Source: Capnocytophaga gingivalis ATCC 33624
GTDB lineage: Bacteria > Bacteroidota > Bacteroidia > Flavobacteriales > Flavobacteriaceae
NCBI RefSeq assembly: GCF_000174755.1
Contig: NZ_ACLQ01000016.1
Coordinates: 1 to 64,000 of the forward strand
DNA: 64,000 nucleotides
Direction: 5' to 3'
The notes beneath the pieces are model-generated. The model was not told the origin of the DNA. It did not search any database and saw nothing but the letters and a program-made list of their open reading frames with translations. This document shows positions 8,616 through 18,343 of this stretch, one piece after another. The translations under genes and the position numbers were made by a program. Positions within the stretch are counted from its first letter, which is position 1, and every line of letters begins with the position of its first letter.

Positions 8616-9434
8616 ATGAAAAAAATTCTATCCTTAGCCTTAATAGTGGCTGCTTTTATTGGTTGTAGCAAAAGTAGCGATGACCCAAAAGAAAACGGAA
8701 TTCCTGCAAGTTATTACAAACTTAGTGAGGATGGACTTACACTTCTGAAATGGGAAGATACTAACACTACTTCTCTTGATATGCAAGCAGATAGCAAACT
8801 TCAAAAAGTAAATACAATAGCTGCAAATGCTTTTAGAGATAGTAAGGTAGAAAACATTACACTCCCTAATAACCTGAAAGAGATAGGAGATTATGCCTTT
8901 ATCAATTCAAGACTTCATACGATTACTTTTAATACTTCGTCCTCTGTTACTTTTGGACAAGCTGTGTTTGAAGATACTCAATTAGTTTCCGTAAAGTTGC
9001 CTAACACCAAAGAAATACCTGCTTCCTCTTTTTCTGGCTGTGTGAATCTAAAAGAAGTACAATTCGGTAAGACTGAAAAAATAGGAGAAAGAGCCTTTCG
9101 AGGTTGTGTAGCTCTTACTCAGATCAACTTAGACAACACCACCCTTACCGAAATAGGAGAAAGAGCCTTTGCTGGTTGTGAGAATGTAGAAAAAGTAATC
9201 TTACCATCCACTATCAAGAAAATAGATAAAGTGGCTTTTTTTGCTTGTTTTCGCTTGTCTACTCTTATTGTAAAAGCAATTGAAGTACCTACTTTAGTAG
9301 ATCCAAATGCTCTCAATAATGGTTCATCAATAAGAAGAAACATCCTTGTACCCTCCTCAAGTGTACAAAAGTACAAAGGAGCTCCAAATTGGAATTTCTA
9401 CAGTGATGAAATCTCTGCCATTCTTGAGATTTAG
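8616..9434 (+). CDS. BspA-like leucine-rich repeat surface lipoprotein
   Basis: 272 residues with a type II signal peptide and lipobox AFIGC (Cys 18), followed by SKSSDD, as in lipoproteins exported to the surface in this phylum. The body is a run of BspA/LRR_5 repeats: LPNNLKEIGDYAF, FGKTEKIGERAFRGC, TLTEIGERAFAGC and LPSTIKKIDKVAF. Such proteins often bind host matrix or other bacteria; the ligand here is unknown. Single-gene unit with its own promoter and terminator. Confidence 0.88.
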   Translation: MKKILSLALIVAAFIGCSKSSDDPKENGIPASYYKLSEDGLTLLKWEDTNTTSLDMQADSKLQKVNTIAANAFRDSKVENITLPNNLKEIGDYAFINSRLHTITFNTSSSVTFGQAVFEDTQLVSVKLPNTKEIPASSFSGCVNLKEVQFGKTEKIGERAFRGCVALTQINLDNTTLTEIGERAFAGCENVEKVILPSTIKKIDKVAFFACFRLSTLIVKAIEVPTLVDPNALNNGSSIRRNILVPSSSVQKYKGAPNWNFYSDEISAILEI

Positions 9435-9457
9435 AAATCAAAAAACTATACAACTCT

Positions 9458-9500
9458 GAGTGAAGAATTACTATGGGTAGTTCTTCACTCTTTGTTTTTT
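9458..9500 (+). terminator. intrinsic terminator after the leucine-rich lipoprotein
   Basis: Stem GAGTGAAGAA / TTCTTCACTC followed by TTTGTTTTTT. It shares its stem sequence with the terminators at 8508 and 10765. Confidence 0.85.
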
Positions 9501-9544
9501 AATATCTTTTCGGTGGTTTGGAGAGTGAATTGTCCATATACAGG

Positions 9545-9690
9545 AGAGGGCGAATTGCAATTCGCCCCTACACGTGTGTTATCAGGACATTGGCAAATAT
9601 ACATATAAATCATGTAAATACACAAAAAAAGACGTTATGGGCATGGTATGAGGGCGTTTGCGTGTGTCGTAGGGGCAAAGTCCGCGAGCT
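9545..9690. repeat. palindrome element with about 110-bp spacer, inverted copy
   Basis: Begins with GGGCGAATTGCAATTCGCCC (9548-9567), continues with ACACGTGTGTTATCAGGAC, a stretch of TACATATAAAT type and GGGCATGGTATGAGGGCGTT, and ends at GTAGGGGC near 9680. The same spacer lies between palindromes at about 15023-15118, 18812-18935, 18972-19060 and 19150-19262. The rest of the gap up to 9764 holds nothing else I can name. Confidence 0.7.
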
Positions 9691-9764
9691 GGCGCAGCGG
9701 AGTATGTGATGAAATTCATCCACATTACAATTCACCCACACCGCAATTTGTCTCCTTCGCTCCC

Positions 9765-10628
9765 TTAAAATTGCAGGGTCAGGGCGGCGCCAAAGGTGTT
9801 ATGTGTAGGTTCCCAGATGGGGAGCACCGAGAGGGAGGACGAGGTCTCTGGTATGGCCTTTTCTATGGGGAGGGGTTGTTTTCTTTTTCCTAAAATACGG
9901 GATGTATACGGGAAAAGCAGGTAAGAGAGCTTAGCCGAGAGAATGCCTATCCCCGCTCCTGCTACGACATCGGAAGCCCAATGGCGGTTGTTATGGATAC
10001 GCAAGAGCCCCACTCCTGCCGCCACTGCGTAGCCGCCTATGCCTATCCATGGGTCGTAGTGCTTGTACTCCTGATAGAGTATCTCCACTCCGGTGAAGAC
10101 AGTGGCGGTATGCCCTGAAGGAAAGGAGTTGTGAGTACTTGTATCAGGACGATGATGGCGTACGGTATACTTGGTTGCATTGACAAATATGGCGGTAAGG
10201 GCATAGGCAGTAGCCCCTATGACCAAGCGTTCCTTGAGAGAGTGGGCTGGAGGCAAGCCCAAATTGGGGAATGCAAAAACACTGGCTATGGGTAGGTATT
10301 GTACATAATCATCGGCACGTACCTTGCCCTTTACATTCTCCACGACATAGCGCTGCAATTTGTGGTCAAAATGGGAATCGATAGAAAAGGCACCACGAGC
10401 GATGAGCACCGCAGGAATAGCCAATGACCACGGGTTTACATACGGCTTTGCCACTACTGGATCAGTAGGCGCTATTGCAGCTATGGTATCGCGCTGCAAG
10501 CTATCCAAAGGATATACACTCTCCTGTAGCGGAGAGGAATCAGTGAGCAGCAAAGGACTGCAAGCTCGCGCCAGCGAAGGAGGGAGCAAGGAAAATATAC
10601 AAACTGCTGAAAATAAAAACCTTTTCAT
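9765..10628 (-). CDS. PAP2-family phosphatase
   Basis: 287 residues with a signal peptide (residues 1-20). The three phosphatase signatures are present: KYTVRHHRPD (KxxxxxxRP), FPSGHT (SGH), and RIHNNRHWASDVVAG with the catalytic His and Asp. Hydrophobic segments near 120-140 and 185-230 suggest a membrane-associated enzyme acting in the periplasm. Known members remove phosphate from lipid phosphates such as undecaprenyl pyrophosphate or lipid A; the substrate is unclear. A start at 10628 fits the signal peptide. Confidence 0.9.
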   Translation of the reverse strand: MKRFLFSAVCIFSLLPPSLARACSPLLLTDSSPLQESVYPLDSLQRDTIAAIAPTDPVVAKPYVNPWSLAIPAVLIARGAFSIDSHFDHKLQRYVVENVKGKVRADDYVQYLPIASVFAFPNLGLPPAHSLKERLVIGATAYALTAIFVNATKYTVRHHRPDTSTHNSFPSGHTATVFTGVEILYQEYKHYDPWIGIGGYAVAAGVGLLRIHNNRHWASDVVAGAGIGILSAKLSYLLFPYTSRILGKRKQPLPIEKAIPETSSSLSVLPIWEPTHNTFGAALTLQF

Positions 10629-10719
10629 AATGAATTAATGATATTAGTCTTCAATCAAAGAGGTAAATCAAGGATAAAAAACTTTCGTGTAATTTAATTT
10701 ATTAAGAATCAATAAATTA

Positions 10720-10739
10720 AGACGCAATAAATTGCGTCT
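10720..10739. repeat. GACGCAA palindrome
   Basis: AGACGCAA-TAAA-TTGCGTCT followed by CTAC; same family as 2221-2246. Confidence 0.65.
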
Positions 10740-10764
10740 CTACTATTCCTTATTTTTTATTAAG

Positions 10765-10806
10765 AAAAAAGAGTGAAGAATTACTCTCAATGGTAACTCT
10801 TCACTC
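10765..10806 (-). terminator. rpoB terminator
   Basis: Read on the minus strand: GAGTGAAGAGTTAC, a short loop, GTAATTCTTCACTC, then six T. It lies 45 bp after the rpoB stop and uses GTGAAGA-repeat sequence as its stem. No rpoC follows. Confidence 0.8.
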
Positions 10807-10850
10807 TTCACTTTTATATTGATCATTGATCATTGACCATTGATCATTCT

Positions 10851-13800
10851 TTAGTCTTCTAAGCGGATATCCAAGCCCAATCCTTTGAGTTCGTGCATGA
10901 GTACGTTGAAGGACTCAGGCAATCCTGGTTCAGGCATGGTATCGCCATGTACGATAGCCTCGTAGGTACGAGCACGGCCGATAACGTCGTCGGACTTAAC
11001 GGTAAGGATCTCGCGAAGGGTGCTGGAAGCGCCATAAGCCTCGAGAGCCCATACCTCCATTTCCCCGAAACGCTGACCTCCGAACTGTGCCTTACCACCA
11101 AGAGGTTGCTGGGTGATAAGAGAGTAAGGACCGATAGAACGGGCGTGCATCTTATCGTCGATCATGTGACCGAGCTTGATCATGTAGATCACCCCTACGG
11201 TAGCCTTCTGGTCGAAGCGCTCTCCGGTACCTCCGTCATAGAGGTAAGTATGTCCGAAAGCAGGTACCCCTGCCTCATTGGTATATTCGGTAATCTGCTC
11301 GAGGGAAGCTCCGTCGAAGATAGGGGTAGCAAACTTCTTGCCGAGTTTCTGTCCTGCCCATCCGAGTACGGTTTCGTATATCTGACCGATATTCATACGA
11401 GAAGGTACCCCAAGCGGGTTGAGTACGATATCCACAGGAGTTCCGTCCTCAAGGAAAGGCATATCCTCATCACGTACGATACGGGCTACGATACCCTTGT
11501 TACCGTGGCGACCGGCCATCTTGTCCCCTACTTTGAGCTTACGCTTCTTAGCGATGTATATCTTGGCGAGCTTCATGATACCAGCAGGTAGCTCATCCCC
11601 CACGGTAAGGGTGAACTTGTCGCGGCGGAGCATACCCTGAAGGTCGTTCAGCTTGATTTTGTAATTGTGAATCAAGTCGTTGATTAGCTCGTTGGTATGC
11701 TCATCGGTAGTCCAACCACCAGAGAGCAAGTGTGTATAGTCTTCTATTTCTTTGAGACCTCTTTGGGTATGTTTTCTACCCTTAGGAATCATTTCTTCTC
11801 CTAAATCATTGAATACCCCTTGAGAGGTTTTTCCATTGACCAAAGAGAAGAGTTTTTCGAGGAGGACATCCTTAAGCGCCTCTGCTTTAGCGTTGAACGC
11901 TGCATCGAGGGCTGCCATTTCGTCTTTTTCTTTGGCACGTTTTTGTTTGGTTTTCACCGCACGGGAGAAGAGCTTTTTACCGATAACCACTCCTTCGAGG
12001 GATGGAGAAGCCTTCAGAGAGGCATCCTTCACGTCGCCAGCTTTGTCACCGAAGATCGCTCTAAGGAGTTTTTCCTCAGGAGTAGGATCACTTTCTCCCT
12101 TAGGAGTCACCTTACCGATAAGGATATCCCCAGGTTTGATATTAGCTCCGATGCGTACGATACCGTTTTCATCGAGGTCTTTGGTAGCATCCTCGGATAC
12201 GTTAGGGATATCGTTGGTGAGTTCCTCTACCCCGAGCTTAGTATCACGTACATCGAGGGTATACTCGTCGATATGGATAGAGGTGAAGATATCCTCACGG
12301 ATTACACGTTCGGAGATCACAATCGCATCCTCGAAGTTGTATCCTTTCCAAGGCATGAAGGCGACCTTCATATTGCGACCTAAGGCGAGTTCACCCTGTT
12401 CGGTAGCATATCCTTGGCAGAGTACTTGCCCCTTGTGCACGCGGTCACCCTTGCGCACGATAGGTTTTAGGTTGATACAAGTACCTTGGTTGGTACGGCG
12501 GAACTTAATAAGGTCATAGGTAGTCAGTTCACTATCGAAGGAAACAAGGATTTCGTCTTCGGTGCGGTCGTACTTGATAACAATTTTGTCGGCATCCACA
12601 TAGGTTACGGTACCTTCTCTTTCGGCATTGATAAGTACGCGGGAGTCGGTAACTACACGTTTTTCGAGACCTGTACCCACGATAGGGGCTTCAGGGCGCA
12701 AGAGTGGTACCGCCTGGCGCATCATGTTGGATCCCATGAGCGCACGGTTCGCGTCGTCGTGCTCCAAGAAAGGAATAAGGGAAGCGGAGATGGAGGCGAT
12801 CTGGTTAGGCGCCACATCTATGTAGTCCACTTCTTCGCGAGAGATGACAGGGAAGTCCCCATCTTCTTTCACTACCAAGCGTTCGTCGAGGATATTTCCT
12901 TGGTCGTCCACTTGGATATTGGCTTGAGGAATCTTAAGACCTTCTTCCTCCTCAGCACTCATATAGATGAGTTCGTCGAGTTTTATTTTTCCATTTTCTA
13001 CCTTGCGGTAAGGAGTCTCTATGAATCCCATGTTGTTCACCTTGGCATATACGGCCAAAGAGGAGATAAGACCGATGTTTGGCCCTTCAGGGGTTTCGAT
13101 AGGACAAAGGCGTCCGTAGTGAGTATAGTGTACGTCACGCACCTCAAAGCCTGCACGTTCGCGGGAGAGACCTCCAGGACCGAGGGCAGAGAGACGGCGC
13201 TTGTGGGTGATTTCGGCTAGCGGGTTGGTCTGATCCATGAACTGGGAGAGCTGGCTGGTACCGAAGAAAGAGTTGATCACCGAAGAAAGGGTCTTGGCAT
13301 TGATCAAGTCCAGTGGTGTAAAGACCTCATTGTCACGTACATTCATACGCTCACGAATGGTACGTGCCATACGGGCAAGCCCTACGCCGAACTGAGCGGC
13401 GAGCTGTTCGCCTACGGTGCGCACACGACGGTTGGAAAGGTGGTCGATATCATCAACCTCCGCTTTGGAGTTGATAAGCTCGATGAGATACTTAACAATG
13501 GTGATGATATCTTCCTTGGTAAGTACCTGTTTTTCCATAGGGATATCGAGCCCTAATTTTTTATTCATACGATAGCGCCCTACATCGCCCAAGTTGTAGC
13601 GTTGGTCAGAGAAGAAGAGCTTATCGATGATGTCGCGAGCAGTTTCCTCATCGGGTGGTTCTGCGTTGCGCAACTGACGATAGATGTGCTCTACAGCCTC
13701 CTTCTCGGAGTTAGTAGGGTCTTTCTGGAGGGTGTTATGAATGATGTTGTAGTCCACACTGCGCTCATCTTCCTTATGAAGGAGGATGGTCTTGGCATTG

Positions 13801-14660
13801 GATTCTACAATCTGGTCGATATGTTCTTTTTCGAGGATGGTATCACGGTCAAGGATGATCTCATTACGCTCGATAGATACCACTTCGCCTGTATCTTCGT
13901 CCACGAAGTCCTCATGCCAAGTGTTGAGCACACGGGCAGCAAGGCGGCGACCGAGGTATTTCTTAAGACCTGTCTTAGAGACTTTTACCTCTTCTGCCAG
14001 GTCGAATATTTCGAGGATATCCTTGTCACGCTCGAAGCCTATGGCACGGAAGAGGGTCGTTACGGGTAACTTTTTCTTACGGTCGATGTAGGCATACATG
14101 ACATTGTTGATATCCGTGGTAAATTCTATCCAAGATCCTTTGAAAGGAATGATACGAGCCGAATAGAGCTTGGTACCATTGGCATGGTAAGACTGCCCGA
14201 AGAACACCCCTGGCGAACGGTGTAGCTGAGAGACAACCACACGCTCAGCCCCATTGATGATAAAGGTACCACTACCTGTCATATATGGGATGGTACCCAA
14301 ATATACATCCTGTACAATGGTTTCAAAATCCTCATGTTCTGGGTCAGTACAAAAGAGCTTAAGACGAGCCTTGAGGGGAACACTATAAGTAAGTCCACGC
14401 TCTATACACTCCTCCACAGAGTAGCGAGGAGGGTCTATGAAATAGTCCAAGAACTCCAGTACAAACTGGTTGCGGGTGTCGGTGATAGGAAAATTCTCCT
14501 TGAAGGTGCTATATAGCCCCTCGCCACTTCTGGCATCCGACTTGGTCTCCATCTGGAAGAAATCTTGGAATGATTTCACCTGAATATCCAAGAAATCCGG
14601 ATAGTCAGGCACATGCTTGGTTGAAGCAAAATTAATTCTGGAAGATTGGTTCGTAAGCAT
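10851..14660 (-). CDS. rpoB: RNA polymerase beta subunit
   Basis: 1269 residues, complete. Recognisable blocks include [20 protein letters not shown] (the rifampicin pocket, near 500), [61 protein letters not shown], the active-site-proximal [12 protein letters not shown], and the C-terminal [18 protein letters not shown]. The pocket residues are the usual ones. In most bacteria rplL precedes and rpoC follows; here repeats precede it and a terminator and PAP2 gene follow. It has its own promoter and leader. Confidence 0.98.
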   Translation of the reverse strand: MLTNQSSRINFASTKHVPDYPDFLDIQVKSFQDFFQMETKSDARSGEGLYSTFKENFPITDTRNQFVLEFLDYFIDPPRYSVEECIERGLTYSVPLKARLKLFCTDPEHEDFETIVQDVYLGTIPYMTGSGTFIINGAERVVVSQLHRSPGVFFGQSYHANGTKLYSARIIPFKGSWIEFTTDINNVMYAYIDRKKKLPVTTLFRAIGFERDKDILEIFDLAEEVKVSKTGLKKYLGRRLAARVLNTWHEDFVDEDTGEVVSIERNEIILDRDTILEKEHIDQIVESNAKTILLHKEDERSVDYNIIHNTLQKDPTNSEKEAVEHIYRQLRNAEPPDEETARDIIDKLFFSDQRYNLGDVGRYRMNKKLGLDIPMEKQVLTKEDIITIVKYLIELINSKAEVDDIDHLSNRRVRTVGEQLAAQFGVGLARMARTIRERMNVRDNEVFTPLDLINAKTLSSVINSFFGTSQLSQFMDQTNPLAEITHKRRLSALGPGGLSRERAGFEVRDVHYTHYGRLCPIETPEGPNIGLISSLAVYAKVNNMGFIETPYRKVENGKIKLDELIYMSAEEEEGLKIPQANIQVDDQGNILDERLVVKEDGDFPVISREEVDYIDVAPNQIASISASLIPFLEHDDANRALMGSNMMRQAVPLLRPEAPIVGTGLEKRVVTDSRVLINAEREGTVTYVDADKIVIKYDRTEDEILVSFDSELTTYDLIKFRRTNQGTCINLKPIVRKGDRVHKGQVLCQGYATEQGELALGRNMKVAFMPWKGYNFEDAIVISERVIREDIFTSIHIDEYTLDVRDTKLGVEELTNDIPNVSEDATKDLDENGIVRIGANIKPGDILIGKVTPKGESDPTPEEKLLRAIFGDKAGDVKDASLKASPSLEGVVIGKKLFSRAVKTKQKRAKEKDEMAALDAAFNAKAEALKDVLLEKLFSLVNGKTSQGVFNDLGEEMIPKGRKHTQRGLKEIEDYTHLLSGGWTTDEHTNELINDLIHNYKIKLNDLQGMLRRDKFTLTVGDELPAGIMKLAKIYIAKKRKLKVGDKMAGRHGNKGIVARIVRDEDMPFLEDGTPVDIVLNPLGVPSRMNIGQIYETVLGWAGQKLGKKFATPIFDGASLEQITEYTNEAGVPAFGHTYLYDGGTGERFDQKATVGVIYMIKLGHMIDDKMHARSIGPYSLITQQPLGGKAQFGGQRFGEMEVWALEAYGASSTLREILTVKSDDVIGRARTYEAIVHGDTMPEPGLPESFNVLMHELKGLGLDIRLED

Positions 14661-14668
14661 CTTTTTGT

Positions 14669-14700
14669 TAATGATTAATGATTAATGATTAATGATCAAT
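14669..14700. repeat. short ATGATTA heptamer array
   Basis: AATGATTAATGATTAATG units immediately before the rpoB start, within its leader. Confidence 0.6.
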
Positions 14701-14796
14701 GGCTTTCTGACTCCTAATTCAATGATTAGATTTTATACAATATTCATCATTGTAGGTATTGCCACCAATCATTAGCTATAAAATATACACGAAAAG

Positions 14797-14848
14797 ACAC
14801 AGCCTTCAGGACAGAACTATCCCAAGGACTGAGTGCAATCAGCTGTGT
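14797..14848 (-). ncRNA. structured 5' leader of rpoB mRNA (candidate)
   Basis: In the minus-strand transcript an outer stem pairs ACACAGC with GCTGTGT. Inside it CCTT pairs with AAGG, and an inner hairpin GGATA-GTTC-TGTCC forms. It starts about 25 nt after the expected transcription start and lies about 140 nt before the rpoB ATG. It could be a binding site for a translational or transcriptional regulator of the beta operon, like the L10 leader known elsewhere. The structure is seen; the role is inferred. Confidence 0.45.
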
Positions 14849-14880
14849 GTATTACAAGACATATACTTCTTTCAAGGGGG

Positions 14881-14888
14881 CAAAGATA
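14881..14888 (-). promoter_or_regulatory. rpoB promoter, -7 box
   Basis: CAAAGATA on the plus strand is TATCTTTG on the minus strand, followed by GCCCCC. It gives a 5' leader of about 215 nt for rpoB. Confidence 0.75.
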
Positions 14889-14939
14889 CAAATTTATTTT
14901 TATAATAAAAAACTTTTTTTCGAGTTTTTTATCCCAAGG

Positions 14940-15410
14940 GAGATTTGGAATGGGGGCAATTGAAAACATGGGGGAATTTGAAATGGGGGCGAATTGCAAT
15001 ATGGGCGAATTGCAATTCGCCCCTACGACGCACGCAAACGTACTCACACCATGCCCGTGATGCTTTTTTTTGTATTTACACGTATGTTTGCGAACGTCCT
15101 GATAACACACGTGTAGGGGCGAATTGCAATTCGCCCTTCCACATGGGGGCAATTGAAAACATGGGCGATTTGCAATGGGGGTGAATTTGAAATAGGGGCG
15201 ATTTGAGGAAAAAACACATACAACAGCATAGGGTAATTTGCAATATGGGCGAATTTGGAATGGGGGCAAATTGTAACATGGAGGCGATTGGGAATGAGGG
15301 TGAATTGTAACATGGCGAATTTGAAATGGGGGCAAATTTGGAATGGGGACGAATTTGAAATGTGGGTAATTTGCAATATGGGCGAATTGCAATTCGCCCC
15401 TACAATGTGC
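14940..15410. repeat. GGGCGAATTGCAATTCGCCC palindromes and half-site array
   Basis: Perfect or near-perfect palindromes lie at 15003-15023, 15113-15135 and 15380-15401. Between and around them are tandem, degenerate half-sites of 15-20 bp such as ATGGGGGCAATTGAAAAC and ATGGGGGCGAATTTGAA, most densely from 15145 to 15400. The spacer at 15023-15118 is the same as in the element at 9545. Frames that stay open through the array contain only repeat residues and are not genes. Confidence 0.8.
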
Positions 15411-15429
15411 GCAAACATACTCACGCCAA

Positions 15430-15526
15430 TATCAATGTTCAATGATTAATGACTTCTGCTCACTCTTCACTTTTCACTTTTCACTCTTCACTCTTAACTC
15501 TTCACTCTTCACTATCTTCCTAAAGG
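15430..15526. repeat. heptamer array ending the HTH gene
   Basis: ATGATTA-type units followed by TTCACTC/TTCACTT units. The minus-strand gene ending at 15474 takes its last residues (KSEELRVKSEK) from this array. Confidence 0.75.
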
Positions 15527-15956
15527 CTGGATTATAGAGGGCTTCTTGGTCGTATTGCTTACGTAGGCGGTAGATGGTCGATGGAGCGCGCCCCAGCAGC
15601 AGGCAGAGCTGGGAGACGGTGGCACCCTCTTGGCAGGCTAAGTGCACCAAGAACAGGCGCGCATACAGGTGCTTAGGCACTCGACTGGTCGAACATATCT
15701 CCTGTGCCAAACAGCCCGTCAGCCGGCAGACCTTCGTGAGGATTTGCCCAAGACGCTCATGGCTCAGCCCTGCGGGACAACTCGCTGACTCACACGAAGA
15801 AGACCCGTTACTTTCCCTCTCTTGCAAAGGATTCTTGGCCTTCTCAAAACTATAGCGGATGCTACCCCCCAAGGCCTGAACGGTGGTATACAAATGTACA
15901 AAAACTTCTCGATAGGATTCCTCTATCGATTCTTCTGGAATGGTAATATAAAGCAT
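15474..15956 (-). CDS. DnaA-C-like helix-turn-helix protein of the phage island
   Basis: 160 residues. The C-terminal half resembles the DNA-binding end of DnaA: VCRLTGCLAQEICSTSRVPK, YARLFLVHLACQEGATVSQL and LLLGRAPSTIYRLRKQYDQE. The last match is a clear helix-turn-helix (about residues 112-140). The N-terminal half is unremarkable, and the final 11 residues are repeat-encoded. It lies last in the leftward arm of the island and could regulate it or start replication; either is inference. Confidence 0.6.
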   Translation of the reverse strand: MLYITIPEESIEESYREVFVHLYTTVQALGGSIRYSFEKAKNPLQERESNGSSSCESASCPAGLSHERLGQILTKVCRLTGCLAQEICSTSRVPKHLYARLFLVHLACQEGATVSQLCLLLGRAPSTIYRLRKQYDQEALYNPAFRKIVKSEELRVKSEK

Positions 15957-15957
15957 T

Positions 15958-16255
15958 TTTTTTAATGATTAATTTTTAATGATCAATGGTTAATGATCAA
16001 TGTTCAATGGTTAATGATTAATTTTTAATGATTAATGATCACCTGTCAATATGGGCGATTTGCAAATCGCCCCTACAATAGAACGCAAAACCCTCATGCC
16101 AATATCAATGATTAATGATCAATGTTCAATGATTAATGACTTCTGCTCACTGTTCACCACATACCCAAGCTCATTCGCTTGGCTACACTTTTCACTCTTC
16201 ACTTTTCACTCTTCACTCTCCCCTGCCCTCTGTTCAAAAAAGTATTTCAAGGCGA
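15958..16255. repeat. heptamer arrays, GGGCGATTTGC palindrome and CCAAGC module
   Basis: ATGATTA-type units (15958-16040), the palindrome GGGCGATTTGCAAATCGCCC (16053-16072), more ATGATTA units, then the module CCACATACCCAAGCTCATTC / GCTTGGCTAC (16154-16186) and TTCACTC units up to 16222. No gene is supported here. Confidence 0.75.
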
Positions 16256-16264
16256 TTTCTTTTT

Positions 16265-16963
16265 TCAGGGCGATTTCCTCATAGAGGGAGGCGGAGGGGT
16301 TGTATCTGGGTCTGTTCTCTTTACAGAGTTCGAGTCGTTCCTTCTGGTAGCGAGCCTGTAGGAGTTTTTTTCCTCTGGGGAGAAATCAGGGAGCATGCCC
16401 ACCTGCCGCATGGCATCAAAGAGCCAAGAGCAGAACAGGGGCATTTGTCCGGTTTGCAAGTACTGCTGCTGCATCTGCTGGACGAGTGCTTCTATGCGTT
16501 CTCGGGAGGGAGGTGCAGGGGGAGTCTCCTCTCGGGGAGTCCTCTCGAGGGAGAGGTGAGGATGGTTTTGGCGTGTTTTCCTCAGCCAAGAGACATACTT
16601 GGTGAGTACCTGAGCTATATAGGGTGCATTGATCAGGTTGTAGTGCGCAGTAGCCTCCCCCAGTTCCCCATAGCGCTCGAGCTGGAATGCCTTGTGGAGC
16701 TCCTCCAAAGCCAAGTGAGCAAAGCGGCTACAGACAAGGTTGGAGATATCCTCCTTGTTCATGGCATCAATAGTGCCCTTGATACCTATCAAAGCCGCAT
16801 GCTGAGTGACAATCAGCCCAATAGCCATACGGGCTACCGGCTCGGGCTGTTCTCGCAAAGGAGCAAAGTCCCTGAGCTTCTCGACAAAGCCCACGGGAGA
16901 AAGCCCATTACCAACCTTGGAGATTTGCGCTAAGAGAAGCTGCGGTTTGTCTTCCTGCCACAT
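16265..16963 (-). CDS. unrecognised phage-island protein
   Basis: About 232 residues from ATG 16963. A longer frame starts at 17023 but would overlap the upstream gene by 116 bp instead of 56. A helical region with VARMAIGLIVTQHAALIGIKG and ALEELHKAFQLERYGELGEA is followed by a proline-rich linker (PREETPPAPPSRERIEAL), a second helical part (LFCSWLFDAMRQVGMLPDF) and a basic, proline-rich tail. I do not know the family. Overlap with the DUF6291-like gene suggests co-expression in the leftward arm. Confidence 0.55.
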   Translation of the reverse strand: MWQEDKPQLLLAQISKVGNGLSPVGFVEKLRDFAPLREQPEPVARMAIGLIVTQHAALIGIKGTIDAMNKEDISNLVCSRFAHLALEELHKAFQLERYGELGEATAHYNLINAPYIAQVLTKYVSWLRKTRQNHPHLSLERTPREETPPAPPSRERIEALVQQMQQQYLQTGQMPLFCSWLFDAMRQVGMLPDFSPEEKNSYRLATRRNDSNSVKRTDPDTTPPPPSMRKSP

Positions 16964-17822
16964 AAGTGTTGGCTTGTGTGGTATTGTTGTTAGTCTCTGC
17001 GGACAAGATGTTTCCATTTTCATCGATAACTAAGGGTTGAGATTGTTTGTTTTTGGGGAAAGATTGCTGTTTGTTCTCATGAGCGCGCCGTGTTTCCCAG
17101 TGTCGTATAGCAGCGCGCCAGTCCTTCATAGGCTGATTCCCCACGCGCCAGCCCTTGGAGGCATAGAAGCTACAGAAGCTCTCAGGGGAGATATCATTGC
17201 CGCGCTCCCTACAATAGGCTGCCACTTCTGCAGGAGAGGGAGGGGTGAATGCCTTGGCCGAGGATTTTTCTTTTTCTTTTTGCGCGGAATTTTTTTCTTT
17301 TTCTTCCTTAAGCGTCTCTACCGAAAGCTCTTGAAAATCAATTTCTTCGATGCCACTTTTTTTTACACTCGCGCTTTTTTGTTTCTTTTTTTCTAAAAAA
17401 GAAAGATCATTATCATTATCATTATCATTGACATTATCATTATCATTAAGCGATAAATTTTTCGGGGGGCGATTTTTCTTATCGGGGGGCGATTTTTTCA
17501 TCGCTTGGGCGATATCCTCAGCATCTTCTAAAGAAAGAGCTCCTTTGAGCACTTTCTGATAAAGATCTTTATGCCATCTCTTAAGATTTCCCATGCGCCC
17601 ACTCACTTTACTTGATACGACTGTTTTATGATACTTATCTTCATCTCTATCAAGGGTTTGTTGTATAAACCCGAAGGCGATTTTTGCCATAGGCGAGAGC
17701 GTAGGCGTTTTGCCATTGAGGGCATACTGGGCTACTGCTTGGTACAGTTCGAGCTGAATCTCAGCGGGTAATTGCTCCATTACGTTGAGCCAATCACGAT
17801 AAAATACAAATGAATCCTTCAT
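16908..17822 (-). CDS. DUF6291-like phage replication-region protein
   Basis: 304 residues from ATG 17822; the three residues MII before it come from an adjoining array. The N-terminal domain (SFVFYRDWLNVMEQL, AVAQYALNGKTPTLSP, MAKIAFGFIQQTLDRDEDKY) looks like DUF6291, common near replication genes of phages and mobile elements. The middle holds a low-complexity stretch NDNDNVNDNDNDND encoded by AATGAT repeats and lysine-rich segments. The C-terminus has EVAAYCRERGNDISPESFCSFYASKGWRVG, like the end of phage replication initiators that bind DNA. Confidence 0.7.
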   Translation of the reverse strand: MKDSFVFYRDWLNVMEQLPAEIQLELYQAVAQYALNGKTPTLSPMAKIAFGFIQQTLDRDEDKYHKTVVSSKVSGRMGNLKRWHKDLYQKVLKGALSLEDAEDIAQAMKKSPPDKKNRPPKNLSLNDNDNVNDNDNDNDLSFLEKKKQKSASVKKSGIEEIDFQELSVETLKEEKEKNSAQKEKEKSSAKAFTPPSPAEVAAYCRERGNDISPESFCSFYASKGWRVGNQPMKDWRAAIRHWETRRAHENKQQSFPKNKQSQPLVIDENGNILSAETNNNTTQANTYVAGRQTAASLSANLQGW

Positions 17823-17902
17823 AATAATCAATGTTCAATGACTAACGATTAATGATCAATGAGTAATGAGTAATAGACTACTAATCGACATTAAAAACGT
17901 TG

Positions 17903-17910
17903 CAAAATTA
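17903..17910 (-). promoter_or_regulatory. leftward promoter of the phage island
   Basis: On the minus strand AAAATGTTGTAATTTTGCA contains TAATTTTG as -7 box, 80 bp before the DUF6291-like gene. The rightward operon has almost the same 19 bases at its promoter (19552-19570), suggesting a shared operator. Confidence 0.6.
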
Positions 17911-17944
17911 CAACATTTTGAAGCCGAAAACAAGAGATTTAACA

Positions 17945-18260
17945 TATAAGAGAGCAGCGGAGAGTGAAGAGTGAAGAGTGAAGAGTGAAGAGCGAAGAGT
18001 GAAAAGTGAAGAGTGAGCAGAGGTCATTAATCATTGACATGTTAGCGCGAGGGTTTTGTATCCTGCTGTAGGGGCGATTTGCAAATCGCCCATGCCCTGC
18101 ATTGACAGTGAGCAGTAAGCAGAGGTCATTGATCATTAATCATTGATCATTAATCATTGACATATTAGCACGAGGATTTTGTATCCTGCTGTAGGGGCGA
18201 TTTGCAAATCGCCCATGCCCTGCATTGACAGTGAGCGGTGAGCGGTAAGCAGAGGAAGTT
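17945..18260. repeat. heptamer arrays and duplicated GGGCGATTTGC unit
   Basis: GTGAAGA units (17957-18015) are followed by two near-identical units of about 120 bp. Each has ATGATTA repeats, GTTAGCGCGAGGGTTTTGTA or a close variant, and the palindrome GTAGGGGCGATTTGCAAATC / GCCC (18068-18091 and 18191-18214). No gene is supported. Confidence 0.75.
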
Positions 18261-18307
18261 AAATAGAAAAAATCAATAGTGGTATAGAAAAAAATAATAA
18301 AAATCTA

Positions 18308-18338
18308 TTGGTCAAAGAAGAAAACCACACTACCTTTG
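18308..18338 (+). promoter_or_regulatory. promoter of a short untranslated transcript
   Basis: TTG at 18308-18310, 20 bp, TACCTTTG at 18331-18338, then GCACC: one of the best promoter matches in the window. Confidence 0.7.
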
Positions 18339-18343
18339 CACCG

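Noticed and set aside
12486-13220. Long open frame antisense to rpoB (one of several in 10.9-14.1 kb)
   Set aside because: It mirrors the codon structure of rpoB on the other strand and has no family-like motif, promoter or start context.
14940-15410. Regularly spaced repeats that might be a CRISPR array
   Set aside because: The unit is palindromic and degenerate, spacing is irregular, spacers are themselves repeats, and there are no cas genes.
14817-15442. Several overlapping frames on both strands, rich in HFKFAP/PHSKFAHI
   Set aside because: They arise from half-site and palindrome repeats that contain few stops; no gene-like features.
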